Part shown: one piece after another, positions 34,704 to 43,136 of the stretch | How positions within the stretch are numbered: the stretch's first letter is position 1 | Layout: each line of letters begins with the position of its first letter | From: Candidatus Poribacteria bacterium | GTDB lineage: Bacteria; Poribacteria; WGA-4E; WGA-3G | Assembly (NCBI GenBank): GCA_028824685.1 | Contig: JAPPCZ010000053.1 | Span: 85,554 to 141,653 of the forward strand | DNA length: 56,100 nucleotides | Reading direction: 5' to 3' | Notes under the pieces: model-generated | What the model was told of the DNA's origin: nothing | Database searches by the model: none | The model's input: the letters and a program-made list of their open reading frames with translations, nothing else | Made by a program: the position numbers and the translations under genes

Positions 34704-35314
34704 TGGCAGCCTTGTAGGTCGGGTAGAGTGGAGCGAAACCCGACATTTACTGCCTATAAAAGCGTTTCATGTTGGGTTTCGTGCCTCAACCCAACCTACG
34801 ATACTATATTGAGCCCCAGCGGGGCGGTATGTTTATAGAAAACGGATAATCTATCTCTTGAGCCCCGTAGGGGCGGTATGTTGTCACCTCAGTCCACCAG
34901 TCAGATATGTCGTTCCTACGGAACTCAAGAGGCGGTGGGTAACATATTTCTATAAACATATCGTCCCTACGGGACTAAATATGGGACAGTTTCAATCACT
35001 ATAAGGGTTGAGAAGCACTCGTCAAAACGTAGATGTCTTCTTAAGTTGACACCCGGGGAATGCCTGATGGCATTCATACCGTTGATTTATGGGTTTCGTG
35101 CCTCAACCCAACCTACGATACTATATTGAGCCCCAGCGGGGCGGTATGTTTATAGAAAAGATATAGCTCTCTCTTGAGTTCCGTAGGAACGATATGTATA
35201 TACAAACGCGATGAGTGCACATACCGCTCCTACGGAGCTCAAGAATGATTGACACCGTTTTCTATAAACATACCGCCTCTACGAGGCTATACACACTATA
35301 AAAACAAAATAAAA
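34704..35314. repeat. Repeat cluster upstream of the fibre gene
   Basis: No gene is supported. It contains a GTAGGTCGGG REP (34716-34745), TTTATAG/TTGAGCCCCGTAGGGGCGG repeats (about 34810-34980 and 35120-35290) and a GAATGCC mini-palindrome at about 35055-35088. The upstream ATG at 35249 lies inside such a repeat. Confidence 0.65.
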
Positions 35315-38300
35315 ATGACAGACTCACTCCAATGGAAACCCATACAAGATTTTCTTTTAGAAGATAATCCGAATAACCGCCAATACGTTATCAGAAATAT
35401 AAAACGATTTCTTGCGAACACCACAGAGACAGAAATCGAGGCGGAAGCGTATGGTAACATCACCGTTAGCATATCAAACGGTCATCTTCTGATTAATTTG
35501 CCGGCGGGTCGCGCCCCCGCGCGCGCTTACATTCTGCTCAAAGCCACTCGCAACGACTCTGAAGTGGCAACAGAGTTGGTTACCGTCCGGTTTTTCAGAC
35601 CGACAACAACAACAGAAGGGGGAACAGGCGAAACTGGCACAAGAGGTGTCCGAGGACAGCAAGGCGAATCAGATAAAGGTTTCACTGGATTTACAGGCGC
35701 AACGGGTGTAGCACGACAACTGTCAGATAATGAAAAAGCGACAACATATCGCGGGTATACAGGATACACAGGCTATACAGGGGAGGCTTATACCGGTGCA
35801 ACAGGTGCAACAGGCGAACAAGGTGAACCCGATTCTGGCTATACCGGCTTCACAGGCGCAACAGGGCAAAGTCAAGACCTCAGTGACTTGCTAAAGTCAA
35901 CCACATACAGAGGATACACGGGCTATACAGGCTATACTGGGGAGGCTTACACCGGTCCTACAGGGGAACGAGGGTATACTGGAGACTCTGATTCTGGATA
36001 CACAGGATACACAGGTGAAAAAGGTGTGACTGGAAGTCTAACGCCTAATCAGAAGGCGACAACATATAGAGGATACACGGGATACACAGGATATACAGGC
36101 GGAGTAGGAATAGGCGCACAAGGCGAAAGAGGCTATACTGGTGACCCTGATTACGGCTATACCGGTTTCACAGGCGTAAAAGGGGTTGCTCGGGTGCTTA
36201 CTCATGATGAAAAAGCCACGACATACAGAGGATTTCAAGGGTATACGGGTTATACCGGGGAAGCCTATACAGGTGCTACAGGCGAAAGAGGCTATACTGG
36301 CGATCCTGATTATGGCTATACCGGCTATACTGGCGTAAAAGGGGTTAGTGGACATCTCACTGATTTACAAAAAAGCACAACATACAGAGGCTATACGGGA
36401 TACACAGGATATACGGGCTTAGTGTTTAGAGGCGCACGAGGGGAACGAGGTGTTTCTGGCGCAGATGATTATGGGTATACCGGTTTCACAGGGGCAACAG
36501 GGATTGCCGCACATTTAACACCTACTCAAAAAGCTACAACATACAGAGGGTATACTGGATATACAGGATATACGGGCTTAGTGTTTAGAGGCGTACAAGG
36601 CGAAAGAGGCTATACTGGTGACCCTGATTACGGCTATACCGGCTATACTGGCGTAAAAGGGGTTAGTGGACATCTCACTGATTTACAAAAAAGCACAACA
36701 TACAGAGGCTATACGGGATACACAGGATACACGGGGGGAATCTATACCGGTCCTACAGGCGAAAGAGGTTATACTGGAGCATCTGCTCATGGCTATACAG
36801 GCTTCACGGGTGAAAAAGGTCGGACTCTTGATGAAGTAATACCACCAGTTCATGGGACAAGAGCAACATATCAAGGTGCTGTGGGCTATACGGGGTATAC
36901 TGGCGGAATCTATACCGGACATACTGGGAAAAGAGGGTATACTGGCGCATCTGCTCACGGCTATACGGGCTATACTGGCGAAAAAGGATCCATTCGAGTT
37001 CTTACGGATGACGAAAAATCGACAACATACAGAGGATTTCAAGGGTATACAGGCTATACAGGGGAGGCTTACACCGGTCCTACAGGGGAAAGAGGGTATA
37101 CTGGAGACTCTGATTCTGGATACACAGGATACACGGGTGAAAAAGGGGTTAGTGGAAGTCTAACACCCAATCAGAAATCGACAACATACAGAGGATTTCA
37201 AGGGTATACAGGCTATACAGGGGAGGCTTACACCGGTCCTACAGGGGAAAGAGGGTATACTGGAGACTCTGATTCTGGATACACAGGATACACGGGTGAA
37301 AAAGGGGTTAGTGGAAGTCTAACACCCAATCAGAAATCGACAACATACAGAGGATTTCAAGGGTATACAGGCTATACAGGGGAGGCTTACACCGGTCCTA
37401 CAGGGGAAAGAGGGTATACTGGAGACTCTGATTCTGGATACACAGGATACACGGGTGAAAAAGGGGTTAGTGGAAGTCTAACACCCAATCAGAAAGCGAC
37501 AACATACAGAGGATACACGGGATATACAGGACCGACAGGAGACGCTTATACAGGACCAACAGGCGAAACAGGACCGACCGGAGAACCAAATTATGGGTTT
37601 ACCGGCTTCACAGGTGCAACAGGTTATACTGGGTATCTCAGTGATTTGCAAAAAAGCACAACACATAGAGGATACACAGGGTATACGGGATATACTGGGT
37701 CAGTGGGCAGAGGTCTACGAGGTCTACGCGGTCCGCAAGGCGACACAGATTATGGATATACCGGTGCCAGAGGCGTAAAAGGTGCGACTGGAAGTCTAAC
37801 GCTCAATCAGAAAGCGACAACACACAGAGGATATACAGGATATACAGGATATACCGGCCCAGAGGAAAGAGGTTTTCGGGGTTTGCGAGGCTATACCGGT
37901 GACCCTGATTATGGATATACTGGATATACCGGCGCAAAGGGGGTTGCTGGCAGTCTCAGTGATTTAGAAAAAAGCACAACATACAGAGGATATACAGGAT
38001 ATACGGGATACACAGGCATAGGATGTACTGGCACACAAGGGGCACAAGGGCCTTCTGGTGATCCCGATTATGGGTATACTGGGTTCACTGGCGCAAAAGG
38101 AGAAACTGCATCCCTATCAGATGCTGAAAAACGAGGAACATACAGAGGATACACAGGGTATACGGGATATACAGGTGAAGGATGTTCTGGCACACAAGGC
38201 GAACAAGGGCCTCCTGGTGATCCCGATTATGGGTATACTGGATTCACTGGCGCAAAAGGAGAAACTGCATCCCTATTAGACGCTGAAAAACGAGGAACAT

Positions 38301-39589
38301 ACAGAGGATACACAGGGTATACGGGATATACAGGTGGATCGTTCAGAGGGTCAAGAGGTGAACGCGGCTATACTGGATTTAGTGCTTATGGGAATACGGG
38401 GTATACAGGTAGCCGCGGAACCGCAGGAAGCCCTGGCAGTAGAGGCTATATAGGATATACGGGATATACAGGAAGATCGTTCAGAGGGTCAAGAGGTGAA
38501 CGCGGCTATACTGGACTTAGTGCTTATGGGGATACGGGGTATACAGGTAGCCGCGGAACCGCAGGAACACCCGGCAGTAGAGGCTATATAGGATATACAG
38601 GATATACAGGAAGATCGTTCAGAGGGTCAAGAGGTGAACAAGGACAAGCAGGGAACTCTGACTCTGGATATACGGGCTACACGGGCTATACAGGTTCACA
38701 TAGAACGCTGAGCAGCTTTCAGAAAAGTAATCTCAGAGGAACACGCGGATCAGTCGGACCCAGTGGAAGTGCTGCGAGAGGGTCAGGAGGGCAACAAGGA
38801 CAAGCAGGGAACTCTGACTCTGGATATACGGGCTACACGGGCTATACAGGTTCACATAGAACGCTGAGCAGCTTTCAGAAAAGTAATCTCAGAGGAACAC
38901 GCGGATCAGTCGGACCCAGTGGAAGTGCTGTGAGAGGGTCACGAGGTGAACAAGGACAACAAGGCGACCCCGATTATGGATATACAGGATACACGGGCGC
39001 AGCAGGTGCTGACAGAAACCTCACAGATACACAAAGAAAAAACTCACGTGGAAATATAGGCTATACTGGGTATACTGGTCCTTGGTATTACGGCAGACGA
39101 GGCACACAAGGCACACAAGGGGATGCAGATTACGGATATACCGGCTACACAGGCGCAGCAGGATCAGATCGCAACCTCAGTACTAGCGAGAAGAGAACAT
39201 ACAGAGGCTATACTGGCTATACAGGGTATACTGGAGGTGCTGAGACTGGTAGCCGTGGTCAAAGAGGTCCAAAAGGGAGATCGGCACGTGGTTTCACTGG
39301 TTTCACTGGTGCACGAGGGGCAAGTGCGGGAGGCAACAAACGCAGCACTTCCATCTTATTGACAGGAAAAAAAGGTCCGCAAGGTTACACAGGTTTACAA
39401 ATCACCGGCTTCACAGGTGAACGCGGGCAACAAGGGCAAAGTATGCGTGGCACGCAAGGTCCGGCAGGTGATGCAGGTGAACCTTCACCCGATTTCTATA
39501 ACGCACTCACACGTATCCTCAAAAACTCTGATGATATAAACATCGTGTTTGATGAGACGAATAAAACAATTCAATTCACACTGAACTAA
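35315..39589 (+). CDS. Collagen-like tail fibre with GYTGYTG repeats
   Basis: The 1424-residue protein has a short globular head (about 1-100, WKPIQDFLLEDNPNNRQYVI), a very long Gly-X-Y region (about 102-1388) rich in GYT triplets, and a 36-residue C-terminal cap (LTRILKNSDDINIVFDETNK). The pattern TTYRGYTGYTGYTG...GERGYTGDPDYGYTGYTG...GVKGVSG recurs about every 53 residues, with non-collagen breaks such as LTDLQKS. Many Thr residues lie at Y positions, so O-glycosylation is possible. A trimeric phage fibre or a surface filament is the likely form. ATG at 35315 is chosen although no clear ribosome binding site is visible. No CTATTG module is seen directly upstream; it may be read from module E8 or an unseen promoter. 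Confidence 0.72.
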   Translation: MTDSLQWKPIQDFLLEDNPNNRQYVIRNIKRFLANTTETEIEAEAYGNITVSISNGHLLINLPAGRAPARAYILLKATRNDSEVATELVTVRFFRPTTTTEGGTGETGTRGVRGQQGESDKGFTGFTGATGVARQLSDNEKATTYRGYTGYTGYTGEAYTGATGATGEQGEPDSGYTGFTGATGQSQDLSDLLKSTTYRGYTGYTGYTGEAYTGPTGERGYTGDSDSGYTGYTGEKGVTGSLTPNQKATTYRGYTGYTGYTGGVGIGAQGERGYTGDPDYGYTGFTGVKGVARVLTHDEKATTYRGFQGYTGYTGEAYTGATGERGYTGDPDYGYTGYTGVKGVSGHLTDLQKSTTYRGYTGYTGYTGLVFRGARGERGVSGADDYGYTGFTGATGIAAHLTPTQKATTYRGYTGYTGYTGLVFRGVQGERGYTGDPDYGYTGYTGVKGVSGHLTDLQKSTTYRGYTGYTGYTGGIYTGPTGERGYTGASAHGYTGFTGEKGRTLDEVIPPVHGTRATYQGAVGYTGYTGGIYTGHTGKRGYTGASAHGYTGYTGEKGSIRVLTDDEKSTTYRGFQGYTGYTGEAYTGPTGERGYTGDSDSGYTGYTGEKGVSGSLTPNQKSTTYRGFQGYTGYTGEAYTGPTGERGYTGDSDSGYTGYTGEKGVSGSLTPNQKSTTYRGFQGYTGYTGEAYTGPTGERGYTGDSDSGYTGYTGEKGVSGSLTPNQKATTYRGYTGYTGPTGDAYTGPTGETGPTGEPNYGFTGFTGATGYTGYLSDLQKSTTHRGYTGYTGYTGSVGRGLRGLRGPQGDTDYGYTGARGVKGATGSLTLNQKATTHRGYTGYTGYTGPEERGFRGLRGYTGDPDYGYTGYTGAKGVAGSLSDLEKSTTYRGYTGYTGYTGIGCTGTQGAQGPSGDPDYGYTGFTGAKGETASLSDAEKRGTYRGYTGYTGYTGEGCSGTQGEQGPPGDPDYGYTGFTGAKGETASLLDAEKRGTYRGYTGYTGYTGGSFRGSRGERGYTGFSAYGNTGYTGSRGTAGSPGSRGYIGYTGYTGRSFRGSRGERGYTGLSAYGDTGYTGSRGTAGTPGSRGYIGYTGYTGRSFRGSRGEQGQAGNSDSGYTGYTGYTGSHRTLSSFQKSNLRGTRGSVGPSGSAARGSGGQQGQAGNSDSGYTGYTGYTGSHRTLSSFQKSNLRGTRGSVGPSGSAVRGSRGEQGQQGDPDYGYTGYTGAAGADRNLTDTQRKNSRGNIGYTGYTGPWYYGRRGTQGTQGDADYGYTGYTGAAGSDRNLSTSEKRTYRGYTGYTGYTGGAETGSRGQRGPKGRSARGFTGFTGARGASAGGNKRSTSILLTGKKGPQGYTGLQITGFTGERGQQGQSMRGTQGPAGDAGEPSPDFYNALTRILKNSDDINIVFDETNKTIQFTLN
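37019..37495. repeat. Three tandem 159-bp units in the fibre gene
   Basis: Units begin at 37019, 37178 and 37337. I see no differences apart from the junction codon at the end. Being 53 codons each, they add or remove whole units without shifting the frame. Confidence 0.85.
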
Positions 39590-40210
39590 CATACTGTAGG
39601 TCGGGTAGAGTTTACGAAACCCGACACGTTTGATTCCTGTCGAGTTTCGTAAACTCTACCCGACCTACAATGCTAATGGTATGTCCACTCTAAAATTGTA
39701 GGTATCAGCAATAGTCGGGAATCGGAGTTCCCTCCTACAAAGAGCAGACGGTATTGGTAGGCGGTGAATGCCTAAAGAAGCATGCACTTGTGGCATGCTC
39801 CATGATTCATACCGTTGATTTGGTATTCTACCAAGCGCATTCGTCTTTAGGCATTCACCGGGTGTCAACTTAAGGACTTCATATCTACTTCTTGGATATG
39901 TATAGCCTCGTAGAGGCGGAATGTTTATAGAATACGGTGTCAGACCCTCTTGAGCTCCGTAGGAGCGGTATGTGTATCCAATGGCATCTCTATAAACATA
40001 TCGCTCCTACCAAATCAACGGTATGAATGCCATTAGGCATTCCCCGGAGCTCAAGAAGCTAATTACCACGTTTTCTATAAACATATCGTTCCTACGGAAC
40101 TGAAGATATAAAAATCGGGCGGACAAGGTTTCCCTCCAACAAGAGACAGGTTCTTAAACTGACGCCTATGGGTTTCGCGTCGCTCTATCCGACCGACAAG
40201 ATGCCGTAAA
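39590..40210. repeat. Repeat cluster with nested and filled mini-insertions
   Basis: No gene is supported. A GTAGGTCGGG REPIN lies at 39597-39669, nested GAATGCC and GCATGC palindromes lie at about 39762-39860, and TTTATAG/CTCCGTAGGAGCGG repeats lie at 39895-40105. One of the last is split by a 35-nt insert at 40011-40045. Confidence 0.7.
40011..40045. mobile_element. 35-nt palindromic mini-insertion
   Basis: CAAATCAACGGTATGAATGC... splits CGCTCCTAC|GGAGCTCAAG. The uninterrupted CGCTCCTACGGAGCTCAAG is present at 35226-35244. Confidence 0.7.
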
Positions 40211-40217
40211 AAACTGC

Positions 40218-40246
40218 TTGACACACTTTTCTAAATAGATTATCCT
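40218..40246 (+). promoter_or_regulatory. Promoter of the first cohesin-like lipoprotein
   Basis: TTGACA (40218-40223), a 17-bp spacer and TATCCT (40241-40246). The same promoter is repeated at 41217-41245. Confidence 0.7.
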
Positions 40247-40251
40247 CTATA

Positions 40252-40386
40252 GATACTCGTGTTAGGGCAGGTGTTCTACCTCGGCACACACCCGTGCCGT
40301 GGCCTGCCCTACCTAAACCTGTAGAACGGTGATAAATGCGAGGTATCAGGGTAATAATACCCTCCCACGAGTTAATCCCTCGTATC
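40252..40386 (+). ncRNA. Structured leader C, copy 1
   Basis: The leader of a lipoprotein gene shows GGGCAGG/CCTGCCC closing an inner CGGCAC...GTGCCG hairpin, GTTCTAC with GTAGAAC across it (pseudoknot-like), and a GGGTAATAATACCC hairpin. GATACTCGTG at the 5' end can pair either with internal GCGAGGTATC or with the terminal CACGAG...GTATC. Two alternative partners suggest a switch. Copy 2 differs by about one base, so there is no covariation evidence. Confidence 0.45.
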
Positions 40387-40463
40387 ATTGTAGGACAAAC
40401 TTTTAGTTTGTCCATATTCTGCGCAAACTGACAGTTTGCGCTACACAAAATAAGGAGTTTATG

Positions 40464-41150
40464 ATGAAGTTTTCACGTTATTTTTCTTTTGTATGTATTT
40501 TAGCGATTGCGTGCATTTTTACAGTCGGTTGTGAAAAGATGGAAAAACCGGTGATGGACGCAGTGGACATGGCAATGACAGATACAGAGACACCCGCAGA
40601 AACACCCGCTGAGATGGATGGTCCCCAACAACCTCCAGAGGAGGATACCCAACAACCCGAAACGCCACCAGAAATGGATGGGCCCCAACAACCTCCAGAG
40701 CCTCCAGAAATGGATGATACCGAAACACCCGCAGAGATGGATGTTGATGCTACCCTATCTATTTCCCCGACCGAAATCGCTTTACCCGAAGTCGGTGAAC
40801 AACTTACTATCAATGTCAATATAGATAGCAAAGAACAAGTGCGTTTTTATCAGTTAACGCTAACTTTTGACGCAACTGTGCTAAAGTTTGTAGAACATTC
40901 AATTACTAACTACATACCTGATATTGAAGATTATACGTTAGAAGATTCGATGCTTGATGATGGGAAAGTTGTATTATCAACATTATCCTTTACCTCAACA
41001 GGTATCGGTGAAGGCATGCTTGCTTCAGTTACGTTTGAAGTCATTGAAAAGAAAGCGTCTACAATCGTTTTATCGGTTGATAATGTGAACCGTCCAGATC
41101 GTTCACGCTTAGATGTCGTTATTAGCGAAGACACGGTGGTTATTCAGTAA
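40464..41150 (+). CDS. Lipoprotein with cohesin-like domain, first copy
   Basis: The 228-residue protein has a lipoprotein signal (SFVCILAIACIFTVGC). A stalk built of repeated TPAEMDGPQQPPEE-type units follows (about 30-95). The C-terminal domain (about 98-228) shows cohesin-type features: ISPTEIALPEVGEQLTINVN, then YQLTLTFDATVLKFVEHS, and STLSFTSTGIGEGMLASVTF. Cohesin-like domains bind partners in cell-surface complexes; the partner is unknown. The ATG at 40464 is chosen because AAGGAG is 6 bp upstream, as in the second copy. Leader C and a promoter lie upstream. The tandem copy at 41589 includes the whole upstream region, so this is a recent duplication. Confidence 0.68.
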   Translation: MKFSRYFSFVCILAIACIFTVGCEKMEKPVMDAVDMAMTDTETPAETPAEMDGPQQPPEEDTQQPETPPEMDGPQQPPEPPEMDDTETPAEMDVDATLSISPTEIALPEVGEQLTINVNIDSKEQVRFYQLTLTFDATVLKFVEHSITNYIPDIEDYTLEDSMLDDGKVVLSTLSFTSTGIGEGMLASVTFEVIEKKASTIVLSVDNVNRPDRSRLDVVISEDTVVIQ

Positions 41151-41216
41151 TAACCGCATCAGCACACACCCTTGGTAGGCGCGTTCCCAACGCGCCTACC
41201 AGAAAATAAAAACTGC

Positions 41217-41245
41217 TTGACAAACATTTCCAAATAGATTATCCT
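41217..41245 (+). promoter_or_regulatory. Promoter of the second cohesin-like lipoprotein
   Basis: TTGACA (41217-41222), a 17-bp spacer and TATCCT (41240-41245), matching 40218-40246 with changes in the spacer only. Confidence 0.7.
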
Positions 41246-41250
41246 CTATA

Positions 41251-41384
41251 GATACTCGTGTTAGGGCAGGTGTTCTACCTCGGCACACACCCGTGCCGTG
41301 GCCTGCCCTACCTAAACCTGTAGAACGGTGATAATGCGAGGTATCAGGGTAATAATACCCTCCCACGAGTTAATCCCTCGTATC
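41251..41384 (+). ncRNA. Structured leader C, copy 2
   Basis: It is nearly identical to 40252-40386, one base shorter in the GTGATAA(A)TGCGAGG segment. Near-complete conservation while the adjacent REP sequences and coding stalks diverge suggests selection or recent duplication; I cannot tell these apart here. Confidence 0.42.
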
Positions 41385-41588
41385 AGATATATATAGTGAA
41401 TTGTGAAGATATGTTGACACATTCTCTGTAGGAGCGATCTCCGAATCGGACCCTCGGAAATCTGTAGGAGCGATCTCCGAATCGCGACGGACAATAATAT
41501 GCTGACGAAGCAGTAGCACAAACTTTCAGTTTGTGCATAAAAAGAACGCAAACTAAAAGTTTGCGCTACACAAAATAAGGAGTCTATA

Positions 41589-42362
41589 ATGAAGTTTTCA
41601 CGTTATTTTTCTTTTGTATGTATTTTAGCGATTGCGTGCATTTTTACAGTGGGTTGTGAAAAGATGCAGAAACCTGTGATGGACGCAATAACAGACACAG
41701 AAACCGAAACACCCGCTGAGATGGATGATACCTTACAACCTGTAGACCACCCAGAAGATGACAGCGATGGTGAAACACCCGCTGAGATGGATGATACCTT
41801 ACAACCTGTAGACCACCCAGAGGATAATATCCAACAGCCCGAAACACCGCCAGAAATGGATGGTCCCCAACGACCTCCAGAGGAGGATACCCAACAACCT
41901 GAAATGCCCGCCGAGATGGAGCCTGATGCCACCATCACTATTTCCCCAACCGAAATCGCTTTACCCGAAGTCGGTGAACAACTCACTATCAAGGTCAATA
42001 TAGATAGCAAAAAACCAGCGGTAGGTTATCAGTTTGTGCTAACTTTTGACGCAACCGTTCTAAAGTATGCAGAACATTCAATTCCGAACTACATACCTGG
42101 ATCTGAAGATTATACTTTAGAATATTCTATGCTTGATGATGGTAATCTTCAAATAACCGTATTATCCTTTACCTCAACGGGCATCGGTGAAGGCGCACTT
42201 GCTTCAGCCACGTTTGAAGTTCTTGAAAAGAAAGCGTCTACAATCGTTTTATCGGATGTTACTGTGGACGGTCCACTTTTGTCTGTGCCAGGCTCAGATC
42301 GCGAAATTATAATAAATACCTTAGATCTCGCAATTAGTGAAGACACGGTGGTTATTCAATAA
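41589..42362 (+). CDS. Lipoprotein with cohesin-like domain, second copy
   Basis: The 257-residue paralogue of the preceding gene has the same lipoprotein signal (FVCILAIACIFTVGC). The stalk is expanded with two near-identical TPAEMDDTLQPVDHPEDD-type units and one more TPPEMDGP unit. The cohesin-like domain (about 122-257) is similar to the first copy (ISPTEIALPEVGEQLTIKVN, YQFVLTFDATVLKYAEHS), with a small insertion near the end (PLLSVPGSDREI). The stalk differs much more than the signal peptide or the domain, so unit number in the stalk is the fast-changing part. AAGGAG lies 6 bp before the ATG. Confidence 0.68.
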   Translation: MKFSRYFSFVCILAIACIFTVGCEKMQKPVMDAITDTETETPAEMDDTLQPVDHPEDDSDGETPAEMDDTLQPVDHPEDNIQQPETPPEMDGPQRPPEEDTQQPEMPAEMEPDATITISPTEIALPEVGEQLTIKVNIDSKKPAVGYQFVLTFDATVLKYAEHSIPNYIPGSEDYTLEYSMLDDGNLQITVLSFTSTGIGEGALASATFEVLEKKASTIVLSDVTVDGPLLSVPGSDREIIINTLDLAISEDTVVIQ

Positions 42363-42900
42363 TAACCGCACCGGCACACACCCCTGTTAGGTGCGTTTTC
42401 CAAACGCTCCTCTTTACCCCAACGGTAGGCGCGTTTTGGAAACGCGCCTCTTCTCTTGTTAGAGGGCTTTGGAAGCCCGATTTATTACGCCTTTTCTCTT
42501 ATTGTATTTCGTAGGTCGGGTAGAGCGCAGCGAAACCCGACAAGCTCAGTCTGAAAGTGCAATCATGTCGGGTGGCGCAAACTCTACCCCATAAATCAAC
42601 GCTATGAATGCGCGTATGGCATTCCCTGGATGTCAACTTAAGGATTTCCCAGACAGGGAAAACCCGCTTCAGTCCCGTAGGGACGATATGTTTATAGCAG
42701 CACGGACGACCTCATCTCCTTAGTCCCGCTGAATGCCAAAAAGGCATTCATAGCGTTGATTTGGTAGGGACGATATGTGTATCCCAACGATATATTTTTA
42801 CATATCGTCCCCGACAAATATCAAACGCGTATTTGGCGTTGATTTGGACACGTCGCGTTCATGTCGGGTGGCGCAAACTCTACCCAACCTACGATTCCAA
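42363..42900. repeat. Repeat cluster with a filled mini-insertion site
   Basis: No gene is supported. GGCGCGTTTTGGAAACGCGCC palindromes (about 42390-42450), a GTAGGTCGGG REP (42512-42545), a GTCCCGTAGGGACGATATG repeat and a second one split by a 36-nt insert at 42728-42763 are present. Confidence 0.65.
42728..42763. mobile_element. 36-nt palindromic mini-insertion
   Basis: GCTGAATGCC...GTTGATTTG splits TTAGTCCC|GTAGGGACGATATG. The empty form is 60 bp upstream (CAGTCCCGTAGGGACGATAT at about 42671). Confidence 0.72.
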
Positions 42901-42922
42901 CCCACCCCTTTTCCCTGCAAAC

Positions 42923-42998
42923 TTATTGGATATCTATTGGATATCTATTGTTTCTAACCCCAATTCCTTTCAGATGCTTATTCCCCTTCAGATATAAT
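42923..42998 (+). promoter_or_regulatory. Triple-CTATTG promoter module E9 (glycan-modification unit)
   Basis: Sites TTATTG (42923), CTATTG (42934) and CTATTG (42945) are 11 bp apart. TATAAT is at 42993-42998, 48 bp on. It points at the glycosyltransferase gene 139 bp away; a REPIN (43014-43100) lies between. Confidence 0.68.
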
Positions 42999-43136
42999 AG
43001 AATTGTATTTCGTAGGTCGGGTAGAGCTTGCGACACCCGACACGTTATCATTAGATGGCCGTTTGATTGTCGGGTGTCGCAAGCTCTACCCGACCTACAA
43101 GACTGACAGCCGATAGCCAAATTAGGAGGGCAATAA

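Noticed and set aside
34800..35290. CRISPR-like look of regularly recurring TTTATAG / CTTGAG..CCGTAGG repeats
   Set aside because: The units vary in length and orientation, the intervening sequences are themselves repeats rather than unique spacers, and no cas gene is present.
35249..35314. Upstream start for the collagen-like fibre at 35249
   Set aside because: It lies within a dispersed repeat that occurs at several other places; the extra peptide is repeat-encoded.
35474..37666. Several antisense frames across the fibre gene
   Set aside because: They result from the repetitive GYT codons, which leave complementary frames open.
35315..39589. Diversity-generating retroelement acting on the fibre gene
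   Set aside because: No reverse transcriptase, no template repeat with A-specific changes; variation is by whole-unit duplication.
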